Below, in pieces: positions 1-7,938 of a stretch of 64,000 nt of DNA. Each line of letters starts with the position of its first letter. The stretch's first letter is position 1. Origin of the DNA: Propionibacterium australiense (GTDB lineage: Bacteria > Actinomycetota > Actinomycetes > Propionibacteriales > Propionibacteriaceae); the NCBI RefSeq assembly GCF_003666605.1, contig NZ_RCIV01000002.1:186001-250000 (forward strand). Direction: 5' to 3'. A program made the position numbers and the translations under genes. A model generated the notes under the pieces. The model ran no database searches and was not told where the DNA came from. It saw only the letters and a program-made list of their open reading frames with translations.

Positions 1-1138
1 TGGCCTGCGGGTCGGCACCGATGTAGGCGGTGACGGTGTTGTTGCTGAGGTTGATGTCGAGCCAGTGCTCGCCCGGTGCCGCGGGGTGGGCGAGGTTCTC
101 GGCGCCGTCCGCGACGACCGTGTCGTCGTTCTGCGCCTCGACGCTGTCATAGGTGAAGGTGCCGGAGTAGGGCCGGCCTGCGGTGAGCGTGTCGAGGAGC
201 TGCCGGGTGATCTCGTCGACATTGTTGACGGACAGGCCGTCCGTGCCCTCAACGGTGACGCGGAGCACCTCGCCGGAGGAACTCACCAGGCGGGTGCCGT
301 TCACCGGTTCGACGTTGGTGCTCGCAGCGGCACCGCCAACCCATGCGGACACGCTGTCCTCGTCGAGCCCGGGGCTCGCTGCAAGATGACCGTCCTGACC
401 GGTGAGGACAACCCAGGACGCCTTGTCGGCCATGGTGGCCGCGATGACGACACCGTCCGTGCCGGTCACCTGGACCTCGGGGGCGATGAGCGTGTTGGCG
501 GCCTCGGCCGTGGACTGCGCCTGCTCCGTGGTGACGGCTGGATCGGTCTCGGTGAGTTCCATCGCCAGCGACCGCTCGCTCAGCGACCGGCCGGCCTCGG
601 CCGCCAACTCCGTGACGGCGCTCATGTCGTAGCCGCGGCCCTTCTCACCGGGCGAGACGACGAAGGCGGCGTCCGGCGCGGAGAACGTGACCGACGCGTC
701 CTTCGCGGTCGCGCCGTGCTGGGCGGCCAGCTCCTCGAGGAATGCCTGCTGCACGCCTTCGTCGACGGTGATGACGGCCGGGACGTCCCTCTTGCGAACG
801 ATGGCGGCGAAGCGTGCGGCCACCGAGCCGTTCGCCTCGAAGGCCTCCTCGGTGGTGGCCTGCGCGTCGACGCTGATCCCGAGCTCGGACAGGGAAGCAC
901 GGCGATCCTGTCCGTCCATGGTGAGGACGACGGCCAGTTCCTCCGCACGCTGCTCGACCATCTCGTGCACGGCCTCGGCCGACATGCCGTTGATCGACTG
1001 GCCCGCGACGCTCGTGCCCGGCAGGCCGCGATCGGCCGTGCGCACCGCGTACCCGACGGCACCCGCCGCGGTGGCGACGGCGATCACCAGCAGCGCGACG
1101 AGCAGGCCCGTCCTCTTCCTCGACTTGACTCTGCCCAC
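1..1138 (-). CDS. L,D-transpeptidase with peptidoglycan-binding region (partial, 3' end outside window)
   Basis: Cell-wall enzyme expected to make 3-3 cross-links in peptidoglycan. The 379 residues visible begin with a basic stretch and a single N-terminal membrane segment (about residues 10-28), so the protein is probably a membrane-anchored extracytoplasmic enzyme. The middle resembles the PG_binding_4 repeats found before YkuD domains. The last visible residues, 'HWLDINLSNNTVTAY', match the first strand of a YkuD catalytic domain; the catalytic Cys lies beyond the edge. The GTG start is forced by an in-frame stop 12 nt upstream. A TAGACT box at 1145-1150 sits 6 nt before the GTG, so the mRNA is probably leaderless. 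VanW-type proteins share the N-terminal region, but the YkuD strand favours an Ldt. Confidence 0.8.
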   Translation of the reverse strand, partial: MGRVKSRKRTGLLVALLVIAVATAAGAVGYAVRTADRGLPGTSVAGQSINGMSAEAVHEMVEQRAEELAVVLTMDGQDRRASLSELGISVDAQATTEEAFEANGSVAARFAAIVRKRDVPAVITVDEGVQQAFLEELAAQHGATAKDASVTFSAPDAAFVVSPGEKGRGYDMSAVTELAAEAGRSLSERSLAMELTETDPAVTTEQAQSTAEAANTLIAPEVQVTGTDGVVIAATMADKASWVVLTGQDGHLAASPGLDEDSVSAWVGGAAASTNVEPVNGTRLVSSSGEVLRVTVEGTDGLSVNNVDEITRQLLDTLTAGRPYSGTFTYDSVEAQNDDTVVADGAENLAHPAAPGEHWLDINLSNNTVTAYIGADPQA

Positions 1139-1215
1139 CGGGGCAGTCTAAGGGATGCGCCCCGGTCGGCCCGGGTGTTCCATTGTGTGGCATGCCGGCC
1201 GAGGCGCGGACCGGC

Positions 1216-1755
1216 TCAGGCCGGTATCTCGGCGGTGGTGACGATGAAGCCGCGCGCCAGGGTGTGGAAGAACACGTTGAACCCGAGGAAGGCCGGCGTC
1301 GCATCGGCCCCGATGCCGAGGTGGTCGACGTCCAGGGCGTGGACCGTCAGGAAGTAGCGGTGCGGGCCGTGCCCGGCCGGGGGAGCGGCTCCGACGAAAC
1401 GGGCACTGCCCGCGTCATTGCGCAGCTGCAGGGCACGATCGGGCAAGCCAGAGCCGGTGTCGTCACCGGCGCCGGCGGGCAGACTCGTGCAGGTGGCGGG
1501 GATGTTGGCCACCACCCAGTGCCAGAAACCGGAGCCGGTCGGGGCGTCTGGGTCGTACATGGTGACCGCGTAGCTCTTGGTGCCGGCCGGCGCGCCCGAC
1601 CAGGACAGCTGAGGCGAGACGTCACCGCCGCCGGGAACGCCCATGAGACCGGACATCTGAGCGAGATCGAGCTTCTGCCCGTCGCGAACAGTCGTGCTGG
1701 TGATCGTCAACGGCGGAACGGACTTCATCGTGGCGAAGGGATCGTTTGCTGTCAT
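1216..1755 (-). CDS. YbhB/YbcL family Raf-kinase-inhibitor-like (PEBP) protein
   Basis: Small soluble protein of the phosphatidylethanolamine-binding family; the bacterial role is not established. The 179-residue product carries both family signatures, 'YDPDAPTG' in the middle and 'GPHRYFLTVHALD' later, and has the usual length (about 160-180). The ATG at 1755 was chosen because GAGAGG lies about 9 nt upstream; two in-frame ATGs further upstream (1764 and 1782) are possible. It stands alone, transcribed in the same direction as the L,D-transpeptidase gene but separated from it by about 80 bp. Confidence 0.85.
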   Translation of the reverse strand: MTANDPFATMKSVPPLTITSTTVRDGQKLDLAQMSGLMGVPGGGDVSPQLSWSGAPAGTKSYAVTMYDPDAPTGSGFWHWVVANIPATCTSLPAGAGDDTGSGLPDRALQLRNDAGSARFVGAAPPAGHGPHRYFLTVHALDVDHLGIGADATPAFLGFNVFFHTLARGFIVTTAEIPA

Positions 1756-1921
1756 CTTCGACATCCTCTCGACGTTGGTCATCCAAGGCTACCGTCAACG
1801 CTCCCGGGCCGCCCGGACCGGCCCCGGCCACTGCCGTGCCAGGGGCCTAGCCGGGTGCTCCGCTTGACCCCGCAGGGCACTCGACCAGTCGCGTCGCGTC
1901 ACCATATGGTCACATTCCAAG

Positions 1922-1940
1922 ACAGGCAAGGCTATCCATA
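1922..1940. promoter_or_regulatory. Putative DtxR/IdeR-type iron box overlapping the siderophore operon promoter
   Basis: The 19 bases match 12 of 19 positions of the DtxR/IdeR consensus TTAGGTTAGGCTAACCTAA, with the core AGGCTA intact. The site lies between a possible -35 (AAGACA, 1919-1924) and -10 (TACGAT, 1943-1948), about 57 nt before the binding-protein start. Iron-dependent repression of the downstream ABC operon is the natural reading; the match is by eye. Confidence 0.5.
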
Positions 1941-1997
1941 GCTACGATGACCTTCACCTCGGTCAATCTGGACCGTTCGAGATCAATGGAGAACACC

Positions 1998-3137
1998 ATG
2001 GCCGTTTCACGTCGCCTTCTTCTCGCTGGTGCCGGCGCCGCAGCGGGTGCTGCCGCCCTCAGTGCATGCTCCAGCTCCGATAGCTCTGACACCGCATCGT
2101 CCTCTGCAGCGGGCTCGGCGGCCGGTTCCTATCCCGTCACCGTGGTCCACGCCCAGGGGGAGCTGACCCTGGACGCCAAACCCGAGAAGGTCGTCGTCTT
2201 CGACCTCGGCGTGCTCGACTCGATGGTCGCCCTCGGCATCGACGGCGCCGTCGCGGGCGTGCCGCAGAACCAGAACACCTACCCCGATGAGCTGTCGAAG
2301 TTCGAGAGCGACACGTACACCAATGTCGGTTCCCTCTTCGAACCCGACGTCGAGGCCATCGCCGAGCTCGGCCCTGACCTGGTCATCGTCGCCAACCGTT
2401 CCGCGAGCTCCTACGAGGCCCTGGCGGAATCCTTCCCGACGATCGACGCCTCGGCCGTCACCACCGAGTCGAGCGGGGCACCGGCCTCGGGCGGCCCCAG
2501 CGCCTCGGATCAGGCCTCCGCGGGCCAGTCCGCGTCCGAGGAGCGTTCCTCCGACCAGGGGCAGCGGCGTGGCGGCGGGGGCCGCGGAGGCGGCGAGGGC
2601 GGCGGCCGCAACTCGAGCGTCGAGATGACCGCCTCGCTGAAGAACCTCGCCACCATTCTCGGCACGGCCTTCGGTGTCCAGTCCGAGGGCCAGGCCAAGG
2701 TCGACGAGTTCACCTCGGCGGCCGCCGAGATCAAGTCCCTCGCATCCGGCAAGGGCACCGGCCTGGCGCTGCTGACCAACGGAGACGCCGTGTCCGCTCT
2801 CGGTGCCGGCTCGCGGCTGGACGTCATCTTCAACGAGTTCGGCGTCACCCCGGCCGTCGAGGACGTCGAGGCCCAGACCCACGGCGAGGCGATCTCCTTC
2901 GAGTTCATCGCCGAGGCCAACCCCGACATGCTCTTCGTCCTCGACCGCGCCACGACGATCGGCCAGGAGGGCCAGTCGGCCCAGGAACTGCTCGACAACG
3001 ACCTGGTCAACGGCACGAACGCCGGCAAGAACGGGAAGATCTTCTACCTGTCCGGAGCCTCCTGGTACATCGTCGGTGCGGGACTGAACAACTCCCTCTC
3101 CCAGGCCGCCGAGATCAAGGCCGATCTGGAGAAGTGA
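1998..3137 (+). CDS. Iron-siderophore ABC transporter substrate-binding lipoprotein (YclQ/FepB-like)
   Basis: Extracytoplasmic binding lipoprotein that delivers ferric siderophore to the permease pair encoded next. The signal peptide has a twin-arginine-like 'SRRLLLAG' start and a lipobox 'LSAC' with the lipidated Cys at residue 24. The body is a Peripla_BP_2 (class III) fold, with 'VVVFDLGVLDSMVALG' as its first strand and helix. ATG 1998 is chosen over an earlier in-frame ATG because GGAG lies 7-8 nt upstream and the signal peptide begins there. Residues about 157-205 form a Ser/Gly/Arg-rich low-complexity insertion that ordinary members lack. The gene overlaps the first permease by 4 nt (GTGA). 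The best overall match of the operon is Bacillus YclNOPQ (petrobactin), but the true ligand cannot be read from sequence. Confidence 0.88.
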   Translation: MAVSRRLLLAGAGAAAGAAALSACSSSDSSDTASSSAAGSAAGSYPVTVVHAQGELTLDAKPEKVVVFDLGVLDSMVALGIDGAVAGVPQNQNTYPDELSKFESDTYTNVGSLFEPDVEAIAELGPDLVIVANRSASSYEALAESFPTIDASAVTTESSGAPASGGPSASDQASAGQSASEERSSDQGQRRGGGGRGGGEGGGRNSSVEMTASLKNLATILGTAFGVQSEGQAKVDEFTSAAAEIKSLASGKGTGLALLTNGDAVSALGAGSRLDVIFNEFGVTPAVEDVEAQTHGEAISFEFIAEANPDMLFVLDRATTIGQEGQSAQELLDNDLVNGTNAGKNGKIFYLSGASWYIVGAGLNNSLSQAAEIKADLEK

Positions 3138-4159
3138 GGACCACGTCCCCGGTCCGTACCGGCACGGCTGATGCTGCGCCGGTACGGACCCGCTCCCGTC
3201 GGGCCACCATCCTTGCTGGCGCCCTCCTCGTCGTGCTGTCGGTGGGCTCGCTGTTCATCGGCACCCAGCGCCTCAACCCGGCGGATCTGCTGCGTCTCGA
3301 CGCCGGACAGGTGCACCTGCTGGCTGTCTCACGAGTGCCGCGCACGCTGGCCGCGATCCTGTCCGGCATGTGCGTGGCAGTGGCCGGCTCGGTCATGCAG
3401 CTGGCCGTGCGCAACCGATTCGTCTCACCGACGACCGCCGGCACGACCCAGTTCGCGCTCGGCGGCCTGCTCGCGATGGCGATCTGGTTCCCGGCGGCGC
3501 CCCTGGTGTGGAAGATGGCCAGCGCCTCCTTGTTCTCGGTGGCAGGCTCGCTGCTGTTCGTCGCACTGCTGCGGGCACTGCCGCGCCGGCGCACCAGCAG
3601 CGATGTGACCGTGCCGCTGGTGGGCATGATGCTCGGCGGCATCGTCGAGGCCGTCACGACGTTCTTCGCCTGGCGCCACGACCTGCTGCAGTCACTCGGC
3701 TCCTGGACGGTCGGCGATCTGTCCACCGTACTGGCCGGGCGCTACGAGCTGCTGTGGATCGTCGCCGCACTCGTCGCCCTGGTCTACCTCGCGGCCGACC
3801 GCCTGACCGTGGCCGGTCTGGGGCGCGAGACCGCCGTCGGACTCGGCCTCGATTACGAACGGACGATCGCGCTCGCCCTCGTCATCGCCTCGGTCACGAC
3901 GGCCGTCTCGGTCGTCGTCGTCGGCACGCTGCCATTCCTGGGGCTCGTCGTACCGAACATCGCCTCCAGGCTGCTCGGCGACAATCTGCGTCGCACCCTG
4001 CCATGGGTGGCGCTGGCCGGGGGAGTGCTGACCCTGGCCTGCGACATCGCCGGGCGCCTCGTGCGCTATCCCTACGAGGTGTCGCTGTCGGTCATCATGG
4101 GCGTCATCGGCTCGGCCGGTTTCCTCGTCATCCTGCTGCGGAGCGTGGACCGTGGCTGA
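3134..4159 (+). CDS. Iron-siderophore ABC transporter permease (FecCD family, YclN-like)
   Basis: Inner-membrane half of the siderophore transporter. The 341-residue product has the many hydrophobic segments expected of FecCD permeases, an Arg-rich cytoplasmic N-terminus, and the family's conserved stretch 'GTLPFLGLVVPNIAS' that contacts the ATPase. The GTG start overlaps the preceding stop (GTGA), and the 3' end overlaps the second permease by 8 nt, so the four genes are almost certainly one translationally coupled operon. Confidence 0.92.
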   Translation: MRTTSPVRTGTADAAPVRTRSRRATILAGALLVVLSVGSLFIGTQRLNPADLLRLDAGQVHLLAVSRVPRTLAAILSGMCVAVAGSVMQLAVRNRFVSPTTAGTTQFALGGLLAMAIWFPAAPLVWKMASASLFSVAGSLLFVALLRALPRRRTSSDVTVPLVGMMLGGIVEAVTTFFAWRHDLLQSLGSWTVGDLSTVLAGRYELLWIVAALVALVYLAADRLTVAGLGRETAVGLGLDYERTIALALVIASVTTAVSVVVVGTLPFLGLVVPNIASRLLGDNLRRTLPWVALAGGVLTLACDIAGRLVRYPYEVSLSVIMGVIGSAGFLVILLRSVDRG

Positions 4160-5177
4160 CCATCTACTCACCGCCGGCGGACCCGCCAAGGCCAAGAGCG
4201 CACCGTCACCGAGGCGCCGCGCCCAGAACCGCAACGGCGCGCTGCGCATCGGGATCATCCTGGCCTGCGTCCTGGCGGCCTGCGCGGTCTTCCTGATCGT
4301 CGACGCGCGCAATCCCTGGCGCGTGCTGCCCTATCGCGCCCCGAAACTCGGCGCCCTGCTCGTCGTCGGCTGGGCGACCGCCCTGTCGACCGTCATCTTC
4401 CAGACCATCACCGGCAATCGCATCCTCACCCCGGCGATCATGGGGTTCGACGCCCTCTACTCGCTCCTTCAGACCCTGCTCATCCTCTTCCTGGGCGGGA
4501 TCGGCTATGCGTCACTGCCCAGCACGGTGCGTTTCACCATCACCACGGCGATCATGGTGGGCTTCTCGCTGCTGCTGTTCGGCGCGGTGTTCCGGGGCCG
4601 ACGCTCGGTGACGACCGTCGTGCTGGCGGGCATCATCGTCGGCACCCTGCTGCGCGCCGTCACCACCTTCGTGCAGCGCATCATGGACCCCAGCGACTAC
4701 CTCATCCTGCAGTCGCGCCTGTTCGCCTCGTTCAACACGGTCGACTCGCGGCTGCTGGTCTTCACGGCCGTCGTCGTCGCGGCCACGACGGTATGGGCCT
4801 GGCGCCAGCTGCGTGCTCTCGACGTGATGGCCCTGGGCCGGGACACTGCCGTCGGCCTGGGCGTCGACGCGCGCGGCCTGACTTGCCGGGTGCTCGTCAT
4901 CGTCGCGGTCCTCATCTCGGTGTCCACCGCCCTCGTCGGACCGATCACCTTCTTCGGCCTGCTCGTGGCGCACCTGGCCTACAAGGCCGCAGGCACCGAC
5001 AGGCACGTCATCACGGTGCCGATGGCGATCGCGCTGGCCATGCTCGTGCTCGTCGCGGGCCAGACGATCCTGCACAAGGTCCTCGGCGACGAGACCGTGC
5101 TGTCGGTCGTCATCGACTTCCTCGGCGGCGTCGTCCTCATCGCACTGCTCATCCGTCGTCCCGGGAGGCCCTCATGA
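4152..5177 (+). CDS. Iron-siderophore ABC transporter permease (FecCD family, YclO-like)
   Basis: Second membrane subunit of the siderophore transporter, 341 residues, paralogous to the upstream permease. The coupling region 'GPITFFGLLVAHLAYK' corresponds to the same place in the first permease. GTG start; it overlaps the upstream gene by 8 nt and the ATPase gene by 4 nt (ATGA). Having two distinct permeases rather than a homodimer matches the YclN/YclO arrangement. Confidence 0.92.
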   Translation: MADHLLTAGGPAKAKSAPSPRRRAQNRNGALRIGIILACVLAACAVFLIVDARNPWRVLPYRAPKLGALLVVGWATALSTVIFQTITGNRILTPAIMGFDALYSLLQTLLILFLGGIGYASLPSTVRFTITTAIMVGFSLLLFGAVFRGRRSVTTVVLAGIIVGTLLRAVTTFVQRIMDPSDYLILQSRLFASFNTVDSRLLVFTAVVVAATTVWAWRQLRALDVMALGRDTAVGLGVDARGLTCRVLVIVAVLISVSTALVGPITFFGLLVAHLAYKAAGTDRHVITVPMAIALAMLVLVAGQTILHKVLGDETVLSVVIDFLGGVVLIALLIRRPGRPS

Positions 5178-5932
5178 TCTCGGCCAAGGCGATCACCAAG
5201 TCCTACGGCGCCCGCCGGGTGCTCGACTCGATCACGCTCGACCTGCCCGCGGGCGGCGTCGTGGCGCTCGTCGGCGCCAACGGGGCCGGCAAGTCGACCT
5301 TCCTGTCGGTCATCTCACGTCTTCTCGCCGCCGACGCCGGCAGCGTCACGGTCGGCGGGCTCGACGTGACGAGCGCCCATCCGGGAAGACTTGCCCGCAC
5401 CCTGTCGGTGCTGCGCCAGGACAATCACCTCGACGTGCGCCTGACCGTGCGCGATCTGGTGGCCTTCGGCCGCTATCCCCACTCGCACGGGCGCCTGACC
5501 ACCGACGACGACCGCATCGTCGACGAGGCCATGGACTGGATGGACCTCGGCGAGCTGGCCGACCGCTACCTCGACGAGATGAGCGGCGGCCAGCGCCAGC
5601 GCGCCTTCGTCGCCATGGTGCTGGCCCAGCAGACGCCCTACGTCCTGCTCGACGAGCCGCTCAACAACCTCGACATGGTGCACTCGGTGTCGATGATGAC
5701 GACGCTGCGGGCGGCCGCCACCGAACTGGAACGCACTATCGTCGTCGTCCTGCACGACATCAACATGGCCGCCGCCTGGGCCGACCACGTGGTCGCCCTG
5801 CGCGACGGCGCCCTCGTCGCGCAGGGCACACCCGAGCAGATCATGACCCGCCAGTGCCTCAGCGAGGTGTTCGGCATGGACGTGCCCGTCCACGAGATCG
5901 ACGGGCACCGCATTGCCATGGTCTGGGGCTGA
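5174..5932 (+). CDS. Iron-siderophore ABC transporter ATP-binding protein (YclP-like)
   Basis: Cytoplasmic ATPase of the siderophore importer, 252 residues. Walker A 'GANGAGKST' is at about residues 35-43, the ABC signature 'MSGGQRQR' near 139, Walker B 'YVLLDEP' just after it, and the switch His in 'VVLHDIN'. The segment 'RLTVRDLVAFGRYPHSHGR' is typical of iron-siderophore ATPases, and the length equals that of Bacillus YclP. It is the last gene of the operon; a hairpin at 5954-5995 follows. Confidence 0.93.
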   Translation: MISAKAITKSYGARRVLDSITLDLPAGGVVALVGANGAGKSTFLSVISRLLAADAGSVTVGGLDVTSAHPGRLARTLSVLRQDNHLDVRLTVRDLVAFGRYPHSHGRLTTDDDRIVDEAMDWMDLGELADRYLDEMSGGQRQRAFVAMVLAQQTPYVLLDEPLNNLDMVHSVSMMTTLRAAATELERTIVVVLHDINMAAAWADHVVALRDGALVAQGTPEQIMTRQCLSEVFGMDVPVHEIDGHRIAMVWG

Positions 5933-5953
5933 ACCCTCCGCCCGGTGCGCCGG

Positions 5954-5995
5954 AGAGCCTCGGGTTGTCAGCGTCGCTGACCGCGCGAGGGCTCT
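5954..5995. terminator. Hairpin between convergent siderophore operon and chelatase gene
   Basis: Outer arms AGAGCC/GGCTCT enclose a perfect inner inverted repeat GTCAGCG-T-CGCTGAC. There is no T-run. Its position between two converging genes suggests a bidirectional terminator. Confidence 0.5.
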
Positions 5996-6026
5996 GCCGG
6001 CCGTCGGCCCGTGCCGCTGCCGCGCC

Positions 6027-6734
6027 TCAGCCCGACAGGGCCCCCAGGTAGCGGCGCACGACGGCCTCGACGAGCACTTCGTGCACCCCGATCGGTTCGG
6101 CGGCCGGCAGGCCGAGGGCGGCGATGCGCTGCTGGTAGAGGCCGGGGAACAGGGCATGGGTCGACACGGCGATGTCGTTGGCACCGGCCTCGCGCAGGCG
6201 GGCGACCGCCTCGACGAGACTGGGGTGCCTCGCGTAGAAGAAACCCACCTCGACCGGGCGGCCGAGCAGTCGCGACAGCCGTCCGGCCGTGGCCCGAGTC
6301 TCCTCGTTCGCCTCGTCGTGGTTCGAGCCGGCCGAGGCCAGGACGACGCCGTCACCGAGCGGGCCGGCCTCGGCGAGCCGGTCGCGCAGGGCCGGATCGA
6401 GGTCTGCACCGACGTGCTCGGTCGCCCTGGCCAGGCCATGGGTGCGCCGGATGGCTGCCGGGATGTCGTGGGTGACGTGGTACCCGGCGCTCAGGAAGGC
6501 GGGGACGACGACCGCACGCCCCACGGCGGGCAGGGTTCGTTCAAGGGTCTCCTCGTGCACGTCGACCCAGCCGATGCCGACACGGACGCCGGGCAGCCGG
6601 GCGGCGACGCGTTGACGCAGCTGCTCGGCGCGGTCCAGGCCGGCCGGGTTGCGGGTCCCGTGCAGGGCGATGACGAGTGCGGTGCCGGCTGTCGCATCGC
6701 TGGTGGTACTGGGCGTCGTGGTTCGAGCTGGCAT
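6027..6734 (-). CDS. Sirohydrochlorin chelatase (CbiX/SirB-type)
   Basis: Expected to insert Fe2+ (siroheme) or Co2+ (cobalamin) into sirohydrochlorin. The 235-residue product is a two-domain, long-form chelatase. The N-terminal half has 'ALHGTRNPAG' with the family's catalytic His; a second domain begins near 'LASAGSNHDEANEET', and 'VSTHALFPGLYQQRI' is also conserved. The ATG at 6734 has GAGG 6-9 nt upstream. The gene is solitary, but a leader peptide ORF (6852-6935) precedes it on the same strand with about 117 nt between, which favours a siroheme/sulfur-assimilation role over cobalamin synthesis. Confidence 0.85.
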   Translation of the reverse strand: MPARTTTPSTTSDATAGTALVIALHGTRNPAGLDRAEQLRQRVAARLPGVRVGIGWVDVHEETLERTLPAVGRAVVVPAFLSAGYHVTHDIPAAIRRTHGLARATEHVGADLDPALRDRLAEAGPLGDGVVLASAGSNHDEANEETRATAGRLSRLLGRPVEVGFFYARHPSLVEAVARLREAGANDIAVSTHALFPGLYQQRIAALGLPAAEPIGVHEVLVEAVVRRYLGALSG

Positions 6735-6851
6735 GTGTCCTCACATGGATGACGACTGAACGTGGTGTTCCAGGGGTGTGAAGGGATGACAGGAGCCCTG
6801 GCCGGATCCTCGGTCAGGGGCCCTGGCGACGGGCCGGAGGGAGTTTCTCGT

Positions 6852-6935
6852 TCAGCGGCGACACAGTGCCGAGGACACGGCGGCGAGGTCGATGTGGGGC
6901 CTGCCCACGAGCATCCAGACCTCTCGCCAGTTCAT
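6852..6935 (-). CDS. 27-codon cysteine/sulfur-type leader peptide upstream of the chelatase gene
   Basis: A tiny ORF encoding 'GRPHIDLAAVSSALCRR' at its C-terminus. This matches the pattern '(R)RHxDLxRVxSALCR' of the short actinobacterial 'putative leader peptides' found before sulfur-metabolism genes, ending in the Cys-Arg pair. The ATG is preceded by TAGGAT (6942-6947) at 6 nt, so transcription probably starts at the A of the ATG. The role inferred is ribosome-mediated attenuation sensing Cys-tRNA, controlling the chelatase gene downstream. The pattern match is from memory, without a database search. Confidence 0.65.
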   Translation of the reverse strand: MNWREVWMLVGRPHIDLAAVSSALCRR

Positions 6936-6966
6936 GGGTTCATCCTAGCCAGTCGTGTCCGGCCGA

Positions 6967-6980
6967 CCGACCATGGTCGG
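6967..6980. promoter_or_regulatory. Palindromic operator-like site upstream of the leader peptide promoter
   Basis: Perfect 14-bp palindrome CCGACCATGGTCGG, lying about 20 bp upstream of the TAGGAT box of the leader peptide, where a -35 or operator would be. The cognate regulator is unknown. Confidence 0.35.
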
Positions 6981-7147
6981 CCGGGTCTGAGAGCCTGCCC
7001 ACATACACACAAGTCATCTGAGGACTAGAGGGCATTTTGGGGATGTCGTCGCTCAAGCTGATGTAGAAACCTCATCAACTACCAGAAGGTCTTGTGCATT
7101 CGCGTCTGGAAGACTTAGACTCACGCCAAGTCCTCAGAGGAGTTGGC

Positions 7148-7840
7148 ATGGCTCAGTCCCGTCTCGACATCGCGGTCGCCGAACTGCTGGGCCGCGTGGT
7201 GGACGGCAGCTATGCCGTGGGCTCGGCTCTTCCGGGGGAGGAGGCGCTCGCGTCCGCGCTGTCCGTTTCCCGTCTCACCGTGCGCGAGGCGACTCGGGTC
7301 CTGACGACGAAGGGTGTTCTCTCGGCTCGCCAGGGTTCGGGGACGTACGTCAATGAACCCGCCGACTGGCACGATCTCGCCAGCCTGGTGGCGCTGGCCC
7401 GTCACGGCAGCTCGGAACGCGAAATCGGCCTGGCCCTGTTGGAGGTGCGGCGCATGATCGAGGTCGGCAGCGCCGGACTCGCCGCCGCCCGCATCACCCC
7501 AGAGCGCCTCGCCGACATGGCGGACACCATCGTCGAGCTCCGGCGGGCGGACGCCGCGGACGAGGTCGATGCCGCGGCCGCCGCGGATCTGGCCTTCCAC
7601 GACCACATCATCGAGGCCACCGACAATCTCTTCATCCACGCCATCTTCGCCCCCCTGCGCGAGGAACTCATGGCCGCCCGGCAGGTGACGTCCGCCCATC
7701 ACGAGGTGCGGGCCCACGCCGTGGCCCAGCACGAACGCATCCTCCTGGCGCTGCGCCTCGGTTCCCCCGATGCCGCCAAGGCGGCCATGCGCGCCCACAT
7801 GGATCAGACCACCAACGATCTGCTCCAGTACACGACCTGA
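7148..7840 (+). CDS. GntR family regulator, FadR/FCD subfamily
   Basis: Probable local regulator of the four-carbon acid-sugar operon that follows. The N-terminal winged helix carries the GntR hallmark 'LPGEEALASALSVSRLTVRE'; the C-terminal FCD domain has 'LAFHDHIIEATDN' and a later 'VAQHERILLALR', which supply the metal/ligand-binding Asp and His residues. ATG 7148 is chosen because AGAGGAG lies about 6 nt upstream; the reading frame stays open for 54 nt further upstream. The product has 230 residues, normal for the family. The next gene starts about 100 nt downstream. Confidence 0.88.
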   Translation: MAQSRLDIAVAELLGRVVDGSYAVGSALPGEEALASALSVSRLTVREATRVLTTKGVLSARQGSGTYVNEPADWHDLASLVALARHGSSEREIGLALLEVRRMIEVGSAGLAAARITPERLADMADTIVELRRADAADEVDAAAAADLAFHDHIIEATDNLFIHAIFAPLREELMAARQVTSAHHEVRAHAVAQHERILLALRLGSPDAAKAAMRAHMDQTTNDLLQYTT

Positions 7841-7938
7841 CCAGCCACCATCACCCGGCCGCCCGGTACCAGCCGGTGGCCCCGGTCCATGACCCACAAC
7901 TCACCCAGAACGGAAAACAGTCACAAAGGAGTGCACTC

